A DNA stretch of 64,000 nucleotides from assembly GCF_001750685.1 (NCBI RefSeq), contig NZ_CP017269.1, positions 2,893,416-2,957,415 on the forward strand, in the 5' to 3' direction. This DNA comes from Geosporobacter ferrireducens (GTDB lineage: Bacteria; Bacillota; Clostridia; Peptostreptococcales; Thermotaleaceae). Shown here piece by piece: positions 16,343 to 25,715 of the stretch. Under the pieces are notes generated by a model that searched no databases, had not been told where the DNA came from, and worked only from the letters and a program-made list of their open reading frames with translations. Position numbers and translations under genes: made by a program. Position 1 is the stretch's first letter. The number at the start of each line of letters is the position of its first letter.

Positions 16343-17950
16343 TTGCATTATGATTCTTTGGTTTATCGTTATGCATCAAGAAGAAATGTAGTATATGCAA
16401 AAAAAGGCATGGTAGCCACAGGGCAGCCAATGGCTGCACAAGCAGGATTAGAGATACTAAGAGCCGGTGGTAATGCCATTGATGCAGCAATTGCAACAGC
16501 TGCATGTTTAACTGTAGTAGAACATACATCTAATGGCATAGGTGGAGATAATTTCGCCTTAGTTTGGACAAGAGAAAAGCTATATGGTCTGAACTGTAGC
16601 GGAAAATCACCAAAATCCATATCTATTGAAAAGCTTAAGGAAAGGGGGATTACAGAGATTCCAAAATACGGCTGGATACCTGTAACGGTACCAGGCACTC
16701 CAGCAGGCTGGGCAGCACTCTCTAAGCGTTTTGGCAAGCTGCCTCTTACAGCGGTATTGGCGCCAGCAATAAGATATGCAACGGAAGGCTATGTTCTTAC
16801 CCCGAATGTGGGAAAACTATGGGATAGAGACTATAAAAACTATAAAGTTAGCTTAAAAGGAAAAGAATTTGACAGCTGGTTTACAACCTTTGCACCGAAT
16901 GGAAGAGCGCCAAAGCCAGGAGAGACTTGGAAATCACCAGACCATGCCAAAACACTAGAAGTAATCGCAGAAACCCAAGGTGAAGCCTTCTATAGAGGCG
17001 CATTGGCGGATAAAATTGACCAATTTTCCAGGGCCTATCATGGTTATCTAAGAAAAGAAGATTTAGAAGCCTTTGAGCCAGAATGGGTAGAGCCAATCTC
17101 TATCAATTATAGGGGATATGATGTTTGGGAAATTCCTCCCAATGGACATGGGCTTGTAGCGTTACTGGCATTAAAGATTCTAAGCGGCTATGAATTTAAA
17201 GATCGGGACAATATAGATACGCTGCATAAACAAATAGAAGCAATGAAGCTAGCTTTTGCAGATGGCCAAAAATATATAGCAGACCCAAGAATGATGTCTG
17301 TGAAAGTAGAGCAGCTTCTCTCTGAATCCTATGCAGCGCAGAGAAGAGCATTGATTGGGGAAGAAGCACTTATGCCGACACCGGGAGATCCTACCGCCAG
17401 TGGAACGGTTTATTTAGCAACGGCTGATGAGGACGGCAACATGGTCTCCATGATCCAAAGCAACTATATGGGCTTTGGTTCAGGCCTTGTAGTACCAGAA
17501 ACGGGAATCGCTCTACACAACAGAGGGCATAATTTTGTATTAGATATAAACCATGACAATGCCCTGGCACCGGGCAAAAAACCATACCATACAATCATTC
17601 CTGGATTCTTAACGAAAAATAACAAAGCAATCGGGCCATTTGGGGTAATGGGTGGATTTATGCAGCCGCAAGGGCATGTTCAAGTAATTATGAATACAAT
17701 AGACTTCCATATGAACCCACAAGATGCCTTAGATGCTTATCGCTGGCAGTGGGTAGGGGGGAAGAGAGTCGATATTGAACCTGATTTTCCAAACCCCTTA
17801 GCCCTACAGTTAGCGGCTAAGGGGCATGAGGTCGTACCACAAATAGATACAATCTCAATGGGGCGGGGACAAATCATCTGGAGAACTGAAGACGGAACCC
17901 TTTGCGGAGGAACTGAACCGAGAACGGATGGTGCAATTGCTGCATGGTAA
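16343..17950 (+). CDS. Gamma-glutamyltransferase family protein
   Basis: About 535 residues of the Ntn-hydrolase GGT family, which cleaves or transfers gamma-glutamyl groups. N-terminal MVATGQPMAAQAGLEILRAGGNAIDAAIA and SNGIGGDNFAL are family hallmarks. The nucleophile region is SGTVYLATADEDGNMVS, where Thr replaces the usual TTH arrangement. The end shows GKKPYHTIIPGF and VMGGFMQPQGHVQV. There is no signal peptide, so it should be cytoplasmic, unlike secreted GGTs. GGAGGTGG at 16330-16337 points to TTG 16343 rather than the in-frame ATG 16328 that overlaps it. It sits behind the TAXI-TRAP genes and may process the imported compound. Confidence 0.85.
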   Translation: MHYDSLVYRYASRRNVVYAKKGMVATGQPMAAQAGLEILRAGGNAIDAAIATAACLTVVEHTSNGIGGDNFALVWTREKLYGLNCSGKSPKSISIEKLKERGITEIPKYGWIPVTVPGTPAGWAALSKRFGKLPLTAVLAPAIRYATEGYVLTPNVGKLWDRDYKNYKVSLKGKEFDSWFTTFAPNGRAPKPGETWKSPDHAKTLEVIAETQGEAFYRGALADKIDQFSRAYHGYLRKEDLEAFEPEWVEPISINYRGYDVWEIPPNGHGLVALLALKILSGYEFKDRDNIDTLHKQIEAMKLAFADGQKYIADPRMMSVKVEQLLSESYAAQRRALIGEEALMPTPGDPTASGTVYLATADEDGNMVSMIQSNYMGFGSGLVVPETGIALHNRGHNFVLDINHDNALAPGKKPYHTIIPGFLTKNNKAIGPFGVMGGFMQPQGHVQVIMNTIDFHMNPQDALDAYRWQWVGGKRVDIEPDFPNPLALQLAAKGHEVVPQIDTISMGRGQIIWRTEDGTLCGGTEPRTDGAIAAW

Positions 17951-18089
17951 AAAGAAAAAAGGACTTCACCAAAGGGGTAAATCGGAAGTTTATGAAGAGC
18001 TTATTTTAAAATAGTATTTCATTAACCCTTTAGATTTTGATCTATTTAAAGATTGAATCTTGATCTTGAAAGGGATTTTTAAATAATTC

Positions 18090-18118
18090 TTGCATAAAGC
18101 TTGTACTACTGATATAAT
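18090..18118 (+). promoter_or_regulatory. Sigma-70-type promoter of rpsF
   Basis: TTGCAT (18090-18095), 17-base spacer, TATAAT (18113-18118). It lies about 75 bases before the rpsF start, with room for a structured leader. Confidence 0.75.
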
Positions 18119-18140
18119 ACTATGATGTGAGAATATACTC

Positions 18141-18180
18141 TCTGTCCTGTGTTAGAGCAGGACCGAATCAGTCCATAGGG
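18141..18180 (+). promoter_or_regulatory. Candidate S6:S18 autoregulatory leader of rpsF
   Basis: The leader can form GTCCTG/CAGGAC (18144-18149 with 18158-18163) or the competing GGAC/GTCC (18160-18163 with 18171-18174) around ACCGAATCA, just before the ribosome binding site. Known rpsF leaders that bind the S6:S18 complex carry an exposed CCG, and CCG is present at 18163-18165 in the second fold. The motif match is by eye and not scored. Confidence 0.4.
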
Positions 18181-18191
18181 AGGTGGAAAAT

Positions 18192-18479
18192 ATGAGAAAA
18201 TATGAAGCGATGTTCATTATGAAGTCTAATCTTGAAGAAGAGAAAAGAAACGAAGTAATCAACAAATTCAAGGCTATCATCGAGACAGATGGTGAGATTG
18301 AAAGCGTAGATGAGTGGGGAAACAGAAAGCTTGCATACCCAATCAACAAGCTGAATGATGGTTACTACGTACTAGTTCACTTCAAGGCTGGTGCGGACTT
18401 ACCAAAGGAATTGGACAGAAATTTCAAAATCTCTGATGATGTGATTAGACACATGATCGTAAATCTTGAAGAAAAATAA
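18192..18479 (+). CDS. rpsF: 30S ribosomal protein S6
   Basis: 95-residue S6, starting MRKYEAMFIMKSNLEEEKR with the family's GGEI-like turn (DGEIESVDEWGNRKLAYPINK) and DGYYVLVHF. It binds 16S rRNA in the platform of the small subunit together with S18. ATG 18192 follows GGGAGGTGG; an upstream in-frame GTG at 18183 lies inside that site. First gene of rpsF-ssb-rpsR, the standard bacterial order. Confidence 0.97.
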   Translation: MRKYEAMFIMKSNLEEEKRNEVINKFKAIIETDGEIESVDEWGNRKLAYPINKLNDGYYVLVHFKAGADLPKELDRNFKISDDVIRHMIVNLEEK

Positions 18480-18504
18480 TAAAAATAAGCAGGGTGGTGT
18501 AGGT

Positions 18505-18906
18505 ATGAATCAGGTCACTTTAATCGGAAGACTGGCCAAAGATCCGGAGCTTCGGTTTACCGCAGGTAGCGGCAAAGCAGTAGCCACCTTTACACTTGCT
18601 GTAGATAGACCATTTGCCAAAGAAAAAGAAGCGGATTTTTTTAGAGTAGTTGTATGGGGAAAAACAGGTGAAAACTGTGCCAACTACTTGGCGAAAGGCA
18701 GACTTGTTGCCATTCAGGGCAGACTACAAAACAACAATTTTGAGACGCAAAGTGGAGAAAAGCGCTTTACGACGGAAGTTGTTGCGGATCGAGTAGAATT
18801 CCTAGAGTGGGGAAACAAAAACGAGAACAGAGGATTTAACAATCCGTCCAATATAGACATAGATGGTTTTCAAGCCATTGAAGAGGATGACGACATTCCA
18901 TTCTAG
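18505..18906 (+). CDS. ssb: Single-stranded DNA-binding protein
   Basis: 133 residues: OB fold (MNQVTLIGRLAKDPELRFT, FFRVVVWGKTGENCANYLAKGRLVAIQGRLQ), a short acidic linker, and the conserved C-terminal tip EEDDDIPF that docks repair and replication partners. Coats single-stranded DNA during replication. ATG 18505 is set by GGGTGGTGTAGGT; upstream in-frame codons back to 18466 belong to the rpsF tail region. Lies between rpsF and rpsR, 25 and 18 bases away. Confidence 0.97.
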   Translation: MNQVTLIGRLAKDPELRFTAGSGKAVATFTLAVDRPFAKEKEADFFRVVVWGKTGENCANYLAKGRLVAIQGRLQNNNFETQSGEKRFTTEVVADRVEFLEWGNKNENRGFNNPSNIDIDGFQAIEEDDDIPF

Positions 18907-18924
18907 AGAAGGAGGGAAAACAGA

Positions 18925-19155
18925 ATGATGATGAAGAAAAGACGCGGCCGTAAAAAAAGAGTATGCAGCTTCTGTGCTGATAAGGCAAAGCATATTGACT
19001 ATAAAGATATCAGAAAACTTGGCAAATATGTTACCGATAGAGGAAAAATTCTTCCAAGAAGAATTTCTGGTACTTGTGCAACACATCAAAGAGCTTTGAC
19101 GATCGCAATCAAAAGATCAAGAATTGTTGCGTTATTGCCATATACTGCAGAATAA
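18925..19155 (+). CDS. rpsR: 30S ribosomal protein S18
   Basis: 76 residues with [24 protein letters not shown], a Cys-x2-Cys variant that may bind zinc in this lineage, and [28 protein letters not shown]. It forms the S6:S18 pair of the small-subunit platform. Three consecutive ATG codons start the gene; the first is used here, after GGAGGG. Last gene of the trio, followed by a strong terminator. Confidence 0.96.
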   Translation: MMMKKRRGRKKRVCSFCADKAKHIDYKDIRKLGKYVTDRGKILPRRISGTCATHQRALTIAIKRSRIVALLPYTAE

Positions 19156-19161
19156 GCGATG

Positions 19162-19189
19162 GAGAAGTGAGAAATCACTTCTCTTTTTT
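19162..19189 (+). terminator. Rho-independent terminator after rpsR
   Basis: Stem GAGAAGTGA/TCACTTCTC with GAAA loop, followed by TTTTTTC. Confidence 0.9.
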
Positions 19190-19242
19190 CGTAATTTGCC
19201 ATACAATAGAGGTAAGATATTCTAGGACAGAGAGGATGTGGT

Positions 19243-19758
19243 ATGATGAAAATAAACACAAAAAGTATTACAAGAACGGGGATATTATTGGCACTGGCAT
19301 TGGTTATCCAATTGATGCGCTTGCCTCAATTGGTAACCGGTACTGCTGTAAATGCCGTACTGCTGATTTCATTAAGTACGATAGGCGTATTGGAAGCATC
19401 GGCCATTGGCTGTATTACACCGATAGTTGCCTTCTTGGTGGGAATTATTCAACCTCCGATGGCACCTGTAGTTCCCTTTATTGTGATGAGCAATCTTGTT
19501 TTAATTTGGATTGTCTATGGTCTGCGAAGAAAGAATATATATATACAGATCATCTTGGCTTCTGTGGGGAAGTTCTTGTTTCTCGTTGTAGCAGTTAGGC
19601 TGATTTTAACACAGTTTCTACCAGCCCCTGTGTGGGAGAAGGTAGCCGTAGCCTTTGGCGTTACACAGCTTTTTACTGCGTTGGCTGGAGGATTTTTGGC
19701 AATACTGGTTACCAAACTGCTCCACCCATATCTTGATGAAGAAGCGCCTATAGAATAG
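19243..19758 (+). CDS. ECF transporter S component-like membrane protein
   Basis: 171 residues with five or six hydrophobic helices. The N-terminal TRTGILLALALVIQLMRLPQLVTGTAVNAVLLIS fits the first helix and substrate loop of ECF-type S components, the membrane receptors that capture a vitamin or metal for a shared energising module. Ligand unknown. No energising (EcfA/EcfT) genes are adjacent, so it would use a shared module. ATG 19243 has GAGAGGATGTG upstream. It sits alone between two terminators. Confidence 0.7.
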   Translation: MMKINTKSITRTGILLALALVIQLMRLPQLVTGTAVNAVLLISLSTIGVLEASAIGCITPIVAFLVGIIQPPMAPVVPFIVMSNLVLIWIVYGLRRKNIYIQIILASVGKFLFLVVAVRLILTQFLPAPVWEKVAVAFGVTQLFTALAGGFLAILVTKLLHPYLDEEAPIE

Positions 19759-19770
19759 GACTGTACACTA

Positions 19771-19806
19771 AAAACTTCCTGGAGTGCCTTGCAGGAAGTT
19801 TTTTTG
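19771..19806 (+). terminator. Rho-independent terminator
   Basis: AAAACTTCCTG/CAGGAAGTTTT stem (19771-19781, 19792-19802) with a ten-base loop and a T tract. Confidence 0.88.
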
Positions 19807-19923
19807 AAGTATGCATCCTTTTCGCTGAAAGAGGGAAGAAAAAAGGATAACCTGTCTTGCTTGCAGAATATATACAAGATAGTGGAATCTGCTATAATGT
19901 ATATAAAGGAGGGGAATAAGGCA

Positions 19924-20253
19924 ATGACTACAGGAGAAAGAAATAATTTAGACATTACAAAGAATATTAAAATCATTGAATGGTTGAAGAGCGAGCTGTT
20001 AACAGCCATCGCTTCACTTTTCGAGTTACTTATAAAAGGAACAAAAGCAGGTCAAGAGGCATTGATAGATGTATTGGCAAATATTATTCTGGTTACTTAT
20101 ATCTTGGGAAAGCGATTGGGAATTAATTTTTCCACCATAGATATGAAGATAGAGGATAAGATCCGTTTGGGCATTCTAGAAGAACATAGAGTAGAAGAAT
20201 GGTATGGGGATCTATCAAATTTGAAACAATATTTCAATAGAAACAGAAACTAG
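19924..20253 (+). CDS. MazG-like family protein
   Basis: 109-residue all-helical protein: LLTAIASLFELLIKGTKAGQEALIDVLANIILVTYILGKRLG, the core of the clostridial MazG-like family related to nucleotide pyrophosphohydrolases. The usual EExxE metal-binding motif of active MazG is not evident, so activity is doubtful. ATG 19924 follows AAGGAGGGG; an in-frame ATG at 19789 lies inside the preceding terminator and is rejected. The DUF2232 gene follows after 12 bases. Confidence 0.7.
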   Translation: MTTGERNNLDITKNIKIIEWLKSELLTAIASLFELLIKGTKAGQEALIDVLANIILVTYILGKRLGINFSTIDMKIEDKIRLGILEEHRVEEWYGDLSNLKQYFNRNRN

Positions 20254-20265
20254 GAGTGATTTGGT

Positions 20266-21216
20266 TTGAATACGCAGAAGAAGACAAGAGCATTGATAGA
20301 AGCTTCCCTAATGACTGCGATTACCTGCATTTTTGCAGTAATTGGTACGTATATTCCTGTGTTAACTTTCGTACTTTATTTTATTCCGGTACCTTTTATT
20401 ATCCTGGGAAAGCGACATGGAATGAACTTTGTCGTACTTTCCATTATCGCCTCTGCAATTATTATCGGCAGTTTGACGGAACCCATTTACTCGGTCTTTG
20501 TAGTACTCCTTCCGGGAATTGTAGCCATTGTAATGGGGTATATGATGAAAAAGGGTTATTCTCCAGGAATGGTACTGGCTGGGGGCACAGCAGCAGCCCT
20601 TCTTTCTACAGGATTGTCCATCAGTCTGGCTACAGCCATTTCAGGAATTAATGCTTTTACGCAGATGAGTGAAATCTTTAAAGAAGTAACGGAAATGCAG
20701 ATCAATCTCATGCAGCGGATGGGTATGGAAGCGGAAAAAATGGAGCAAATTACAACGAATTTGGAAAATACCGCAAAAATGGCAGTGATGGTGATTCCTG
20801 CAGCCATTATGCTGTCAGCAGTATTTTTATCCTATGTGAACTATCTATTAACCGTGTACATACTAAATCGGATTGGATATAAGGCAGAACAGCTTCCGCC
20901 CTTACAGAATTTAAGGTTGCCGAAAAGCATATTGGCAGGGAGTTTTCTTATTATCATATTAACCCTTTTGACAAGATATCTAAACATCATTCATTACGAT
21001 ACTTTAGTAGTAAATATATTTGTCATCCTTCAATTTATATTTTTTATACAGGGAATAGCTGTAATCCTTTATTTCATGAAGGCTTACAAACTCACTAAGC
21101 CAATGCGGCTATTGATCTTCCTATTTCTACTTTTAAACCAAATGGGCGCCTTTATGGTTGCCATGATCGGGCTGACAGATTCCTTTGTGAATTTGAGAAG
21201 GCTTCAGTCCGAATAA
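20266..21216 (+). CDS. DUF2232 (YybS-like) membrane protein
   Basis: 316 residues with eight or so helices, matching the YybS/DUF2232 family found just upstream of gdpP (yybT) in Firmicutes. The N-terminus ALIEASLMTAITCIFAVIGTYIPVL resembles S-component first helices. Function unproven; gene neighbourhood suggests a link with the c-di-AMP phosphodiesterase gene that follows after 18 bases. Start is TTG 20266, placed eight bases after TAGGAG; no ATG fits. Confidence 0.82.
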   Translation: MNTQKKTRALIEASLMTAITCIFAVIGTYIPVLTFVLYFIPVPFIILGKRHGMNFVVLSIIASAIIIGSLTEPIYSVFVVLLPGIVAIVMGYMMKKGYSPGMVLAGGTAAALLSTGLSISLATAISGINAFTQMSEIFKEVTEMQINLMQRMGMEAEKMEQITTNLENTAKMAVMVIPAAIMLSAVFLSYVNYLLTVYILNRIGYKAEQLPPLQNLRLPKSILAGSFLIIILTLLTRYLNIIHYDTLVVNIFVILQFIFFIQGIAVILYFMKAYKLTKPMRLLIFLFLLLNQMGAFMVAMIGLTDSFVNLRRLQSE

Positions 21217-21234
21217 ATTATAGGAGTGTAATAG

Positions 21235-23226
21235 ATGGGAAATAAACGGTTTTCAAAAATATTCATTCCTGATACGAGGATTCATTTATGGATCATGACA
21301 CTTTTGGTGTTGGTGTTGGCCTACTACAATCCGCTGATTGGCGGAATCGGTATTGTCGTCATGATTTATTTGCTGTACCATAACTGGAAAACCTCACATG
21401 ATCGCAGGGAGATGTGGCGCAAGTATATAGAAGGTTTTTCCTCTAATATAGATGCTGCAACCAAGTATGCGGTGCTGAACCTGCCGATACCCTTAGTAAT
21501 CGTAGAGTTTGATGGCAGCATTATCTGGTATAACGCTCGATTTGGAGAAATTACAGACAGTAAGGATCTGTTAGAAAGAAATATTGAAGACTTTATTTCA
21601 GGAATAGAATTGAACAATATTTTGCAGGACAAAAAAGATATGGTAACTGAGGTAACAATTAATGATAGACATTATAAAGTTTTATATAATATAGTGAAAA
21701 CAGAGGATTTAGAATCGAGACATATTGTGATGCTCTATTGGATTGACATCACTAATTTCCATAACCTAAAAATACTTTATAATGAAGAGAGAACCAATGT
21801 TGCGCTGGTTCAGGTAGATAATTATGATGATGTGATGCAGAGCACCGAAGAAGCAAAAAGACCCATTGTAATTGCAGAGATCGATCGTAGGGTTAATCTC
21901 TGGGCGGCAAGAATGAATGCAGTTATGAAAAAATTTCAGAAGGATAAATACATTCTGATTTTTGAAAACAAATATTTAGAGCTGTTAGAAAACAGAAAGT
22001 TTGCCATATTGGATGAACTCCGGGAGATCCAAATGGGAAACGAAATTCCTATTACGCTTAGTGTAGGGGTAGGGGCTAATGGTAGAACACCCCAGCAAAA
22101 TGATGAGTATGCCAGGGCAGCAATGGATTTGGCTTTGGGCCGAGGTGGGGATCAAGCTGTTGTGAAAAAGATCGATGCCATAAGCTTTTACGGAGGAAAA
22201 ACAAAGGCGGTAGAGAAGCGCAATAAGGTGAAGGCGAGAGTCATTGCCCATGCTTTGCGTCAGTTGATTGATCAATCCGGGCGTGTACTAATTATGGGTC
22301 ACAAGATTCCGGACATGGATAGCTTTGGTGCGGCCATCGGTGTCTACCGGGCAGTGAAAAATAGAGGAAAAGAAGCCTATATCCTACTGGAAGGTGTGAA
22401 TCCCTCTATTGAAAATCTCTGGAATCGGATCAAAGATTATCCGGAATATAAATTTATCACCCCAGATGATTTTCTAAACCGTGTAGATCAAGATACATTG
22501 ATTGTTGTGGTGGATACCCATAGGCCGAATTTTACTCAATCTCCAGAGGCTTTAGCAAAGGCTGAAAGAATCGTATTAATTGACCATCACCGACGAGGGG
22601 CAGAGTTTATTGAAAATACAGTGCTTACATATTTGGAGCCCTACGCTTCTTCCACCTGTGAGCTTGTTACAGAGATTCTTCAGTATATGGAAGATAAGAT
22701 GAGTATCGAGAAAATAGAGGCAGAAGCCCTTTTAGCCGGCATCGCGGTAGATACGAAGAATTTCTCCTTTAAAACAGGAGTAAGAACCTTTGAAGCCGCA
22801 TCTCTTTTGAGAAGAGCCGGTGCAGATACCACCAGCGTACGGCAGCTATTCCAGGATGATTTGGAAACCTTCGTGGCCCGGGCAGAGGTTGTAAAAAATG
22901 CTCAGGATATTGGTAGAAATATTGCCCTATCCATATGCCCAAAGGATACGCACAACGCGCAGCTGGTAGCCGCCCAGGCGGCAGACGAATTGTTGGATAT
23001 TCGAGGAATTACTGCGTCCTTTGTATTGGGATATAGGAATGATGAGGAGATTTTTATCAGTGGACGCTCCTTGGGAGAGATTAATGTACAAATGATTTTA
23101 GAGCGATTAGGTGGAGGCGGACACTTAACAGTGGCCGGCACCCAATTGAAGAATTATACCATGGATGAGACAAAGGAAATGCTCATTAGAGCAATTGATG
23201 AATATTTTGAGGAAGGTGAAGAATAA
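21235..23226 (+). CDS. gdpP: Cyclic-di-AMP phosphodiesterase GdpP (YybT)
   Basis: 663-residue membrane enzyme that hydrolyses c-di-AMP to pApA and so controls osmolyte uptake and cell-wall stress. Two helices (about 12-50), a PAS domain (about 75-160), a degenerate GGDEF domain (about 170-300, lacking the GGDEF motif), DHH domain with [19 protein letters not shown] and LIDHHRR, and DHHA1 ending [10 protein letters not shown]. All the metal-binding DHH residues are present. Its stop overlaps the rplI start by one base, the usual gdpP-rplI coupling. Confidence 0.95.
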   Translation: MGNKRFSKIFIPDTRIHLWIMTLLVLVLAYYNPLIGGIGIVVMIYLLYHNWKTSHDRREMWRKYIEGFSSNIDAATKYAVLNLPIPLVIVEFDGSIIWYNARFGEITDSKDLLERNIEDFISGIELNNILQDKKDMVTEVTINDRHYKVLYNIVKTEDLESRHIVMLYWIDITNFHNLKILYNEERTNVALVQVDNYDDVMQSTEEAKRPIVIAEIDRRVNLWAARMNAVMKKFQKDKYILIFENKYLELLENRKFAILDELREIQMGNEIPITLSVGVGANGRTPQQNDEYARAAMDLALGRGGDQAVVKKIDAISFYGGKTKAVEKRNKVKARVIAHALRQLIDQSGRVLIMGHKIPDMDSFGAAIGVYRAVKNRGKEAYILLEGVNPSIENLWNRIKDYPEYKFITPDDFLNRVDQDTLIVVVDTHRPNFTQSPEALAKAERIVLIDHHRRGAEFIENTVLTYLEPYASSTCELVTEILQYMEDKMSIEKIEAEALLAGIAVDTKNFSFKTGVRTFEAASLLRRAGADTTSVRQLFQDDLETFVARAEVVKNAQDIGRNIALSICPKDTHNAQLVAAQAADELLDIRGITASFVLGYRNDEEIFISGRSLGEINVQMILERLGGGGHLTVAGTQLKNYTMDETKEMLIRAIDEYFEEGEE

Positions 23227-23672
23227 TGAAGGTGATTTTATTAAAAGATGTAAAGGGTATAGGAAAAGCAGGAGAAATTATAAATGCCAGTGACGGTCAT
23301 GCAAGAAACTATTTGATTCCAAGAGGCCTTGCTAAGGAAGCTACAGAAGGCGGTATTAAGGTGCTGGAAAAGCAGAAGGCTGCAGAGGCTAGAAAGAAGC
23401 AGGAAGAACTCCAGGAGGCTAAGGTATTGGCAGAAAAACTGTCTAGCTTGATAGTAAGCTTAAAGGGAAAGGCCGGCGAAGGGGGCCGGTTGTTTGGCTC
23501 CATCACTTCCAAGGATATCGCGGAAGGCTTGGAAAAACAGCATAAAATTAAAATGGATAAAAGAAAGATTCAAATGGATAACCCGATTCGGGAGCTTGGT
23601 GCAAGCTTTGTTGAAATTAAGGTGTATCCAGAGGTAATCGCAAAAATGAAAGTAGAGATTGTAGCAGAATAG
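23226..23672 (+). CDS. rplI: 50S ribosomal protein L9
   Basis: 148 residues with the N-terminal L9 signature [36 protein letters not shown], a long connecting helix, and the C-terminal RNA-binding domain ([14 protein letters not shown]). Binds 23S rRNA near the L1 stalk. Starts within the gdpP stop codon. Confidence 0.97.
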   Translation: MKVILLKDVKGIGKAGEIINASDGHARNYLIPRGLAKEATEGGIKVLEKQKAAEARKKQEELQEAKVLAEKLSSLIVSLKGKAGEGGRLFGSITSKDIAEGLEKQHKIKMDKRKIQMDNPIRELGASFVEIKVYPEVIAKMKVEIVAE

Positions 23673-23685
23673 AAGGGAGATTTCA

Positions 23686-25602
23686 ATGAAATCTTTAACA
23701 GAGCAACAGGCAGCAGCTATCAATACAGAAGATTCATATGAGCAAATCTCTGGGAGCGGAGAAGTAAACCGTCAAGTATCCGCCCTTTATGATATTGTCA
23801 ATCACTTGATGGGCAAGGATAGAATTTCAGAAAGACTTATGAAGTTAGAAGTGCAGGATTTTATACAGTCGGAGAAAATTGAAGACAGGATTCTGGCACT
23901 CCACAGAATTGTTTTCAATTCAAAGGAGCAAGCACAGGGCCTTCAGCCAGAGGAAATTGATCCTGCTTTGAAGGCTATTGAGAGTCAGGTAGCGGATATG
24001 TTGGCTAGGCGGGCTGTAGAGAGCCGCCTAGAGAAGGAAATGGCAGAAAAGATTGAAGAGAAGCAGCTGCAGTATATGGAAGAAATGAAACTGCAGCTTT
24101 TGAAGAAAAATGCAGGGCCGGAGAATGGGTATACCCTAAAGAAGTATGCACATCTGGAAAAGTTAGAGACAAAAAAACTTTCAAAATCAGCCATGGAGCT
24201 TTTCAGACCTCAAAAGCTGGAAGATATCGTAGGACAGGAGGAAGCCATTCAATCTTTGGTATCGAAAATTGCATCTCCTTTTCCTCAGCATATACTTATC
24301 TATGGTCCACCAGGGGTAGGAAAAACAACTGCTGCCCGTTTGGCGCTAGAGTTTGCAAAGAAAATGAAATATACACCCTTTGAGCAAGATGCGCGCTTTG
24401 TAGAGGTGGATGGGACAACCCTTCGCTGGGACCCCAGAGAAATTACCAATCCGCTGCTGGGTTCCGTTCATGATCCCATTTATCAAGGCAGCAAGCGGGA
24501 CTTGGCAGAGACCGGAATACCGGAGCCTAAGCTAGGTTTGGTAACAGAGGCTCACGGAGGAATTCTCTTTATTGATGAAATCGGAGAGCTGGATGACTTT
24601 TTACAAAATAAGCTGTTAAAAGTATTAGAAGATAAGCGAGTAGAGTTTGACTCCGCTTATTATGATCCAGATAATCCAGCCGTTCCGCTATATGTAAAGA
24701 AGCTTTTCGATGAAGGTGCTCCAGCAGATTTTATTTTGATTGGTGCTACTACAAGGCAGCCGCAGGAAATCAATCCTGCCCTGCGCTCCCGCTGTGCAGA
24801 GGTATTTTTTGAACCTCTCTCCAATGAAGATATCCAGAATATTGTAGAGCAGGGAGCCAGACGATTGTCTGTAGAGCTGGAAAATGGTGTATCAGAGATG
24901 ATTAGTCAATACACCATTGAAGGAAGGAAAGCAATGAATATCTTATCTGATGCCTATAGTATGGCCCTTTACGAACAATCCAAGGAGGGAGAAATCCATA
25001 TTACTAAAAAGCATATGGATAGTGTGGTACGGATGAGTAGATTAATATCTTACTCACAAAAAAAAGCAAGTGAGCAGCCGGAGATTGGAAAGATTTTTGG
25101 ACTAGGGGTCAATGGATTCTTAGGATCTGTGATTGAGTTGGAATGTAATGCCTTTAAAGCAGTAGAGAAGGGAAAAGGCAGTTTGCGATTGAATGATACA
25201 GCAGGTTCTATGACAAAAGATTCTCTTTTCAATGCAGCCTCCCTCATCCGTAAAACAACCGGTGAAATTCTTCACGATTATGATATTCATGTAAATGTTA
25301 TAGGCGGTGGCAAGATTGATGGGCCTTCTGCAGGAGCAGCGATTGTAATGACCATGATCAGTGCCATTCAGCAGAAGAAAGTCCGCCAGGATGCAGCAAT
25401 AACCGGAGAGATTTCTATTCAAGGAAAAATAAAGCCCATTGGGGGCGTTAACGAAAAAATATTTGGTGCCAAACAGTCGGGTATGAAGACCGTAATTATT
25501 CCGAAAGAAAATGCAAAGGATGTAAAGGCAGGTATTTCTGGTATTGAGATCATACCTGTAGAGACAATCGAAGAAGTAATGGAGATTTTGTTTTGCAGCT
25601 AA
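23686..25602 (+). CDS. lonC: Lon-family ATP-dependent protease, LonC/LonB type
   Basis: 638-residue soluble protease. N-terminal helical part without the LonA substrate domain; AAA+ module with Walker A GPPGVGKTT, Walker B GILFIDEIGEL and RSRCAEVFFEPLS; C-terminal protease with catalytic Ser in GPSAGAA (about 547) and Lys in GGVNEK (about 590). Length and position between rplI and dnaB fit the sporulation-associated LonC group of endospore formers; LonB is the alternative and is usually shorter. No membrane anchor seen. Confidence 0.85.
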   Translation: MKSLTEQQAAAINTEDSYEQISGSGEVNRQVSALYDIVNHLMGKDRISERLMKLEVQDFIQSEKIEDRILALHRIVFNSKEQAQGLQPEEIDPALKAIESQVADMLARRAVESRLEKEMAEKIEEKQLQYMEEMKLQLLKKNAGPENGYTLKKYAHLEKLETKKLSKSAMELFRPQKLEDIVGQEEAIQSLVSKIASPFPQHILIYGPPGVGKTTAARLALEFAKKMKYTPFEQDARFVEVDGTTLRWDPREITNPLLGSVHDPIYQGSKRDLAETGIPEPKLGLVTEAHGGILFIDEIGELDDFLQNKLLKVLEDKRVEFDSAYYDPDNPAVPLYVKKLFDEGAPADFILIGATTRQPQEINPALRSRCAEVFFEPLSNEDIQNIVEQGARRLSVELENGVSEMISQYTIEGRKAMNILSDAYSMALYEQSKEGEIHITKKHMDSVVRMSRLISYSQKKASEQPEIGKIFGLGVNGFLGSVIELECNAFKAVEKGKGSLRLNDTAGSMTKDSLFNAASLIRKTTGEILHDYDIHVNVIGGGKIDGPSAGAAIVMTMISAIQQKKVRQDAAITGEISIQGKIKPIGGVNEKIFGAKQSGMKTVIIPKENAKDVKAGISGIEIIPVETIEEVMEILFCS

Positions 25603-25610
25603 TCAAAAGG

Positions 25611-25650
25611 GACCAGCATGGGGCACTAAAAGGCTTGTGCTGGTCTTTGT
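25611..25650 (+). terminator. Probable terminator between lonC and dnaB
   Basis: GACCAGCA/TGCTGGTC stem (25611-25618, 25638-25645) followed by TTTGTTG. Confidence 0.6.
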
Positions 25651-25715
25651 TGAATGTATTGCTGGGAAACAGTTAAAGGAATTATTGGGACAGGGGTAAG
25701 GAGGAAGATGAAAAT

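Noticed and set aside
19074..19598. 174-codon frame across rpsR end and the ECF-S gene
   Set aside because: Cysteine- and tyrosine-rich shadow of the S-component gene; crosses a terminator and has no ribosome site.
20256..20651. 131-codon frame inside the DUF2232 gene
   Set aside because: Out-of-frame shadow of a recognised membrane protein gene.
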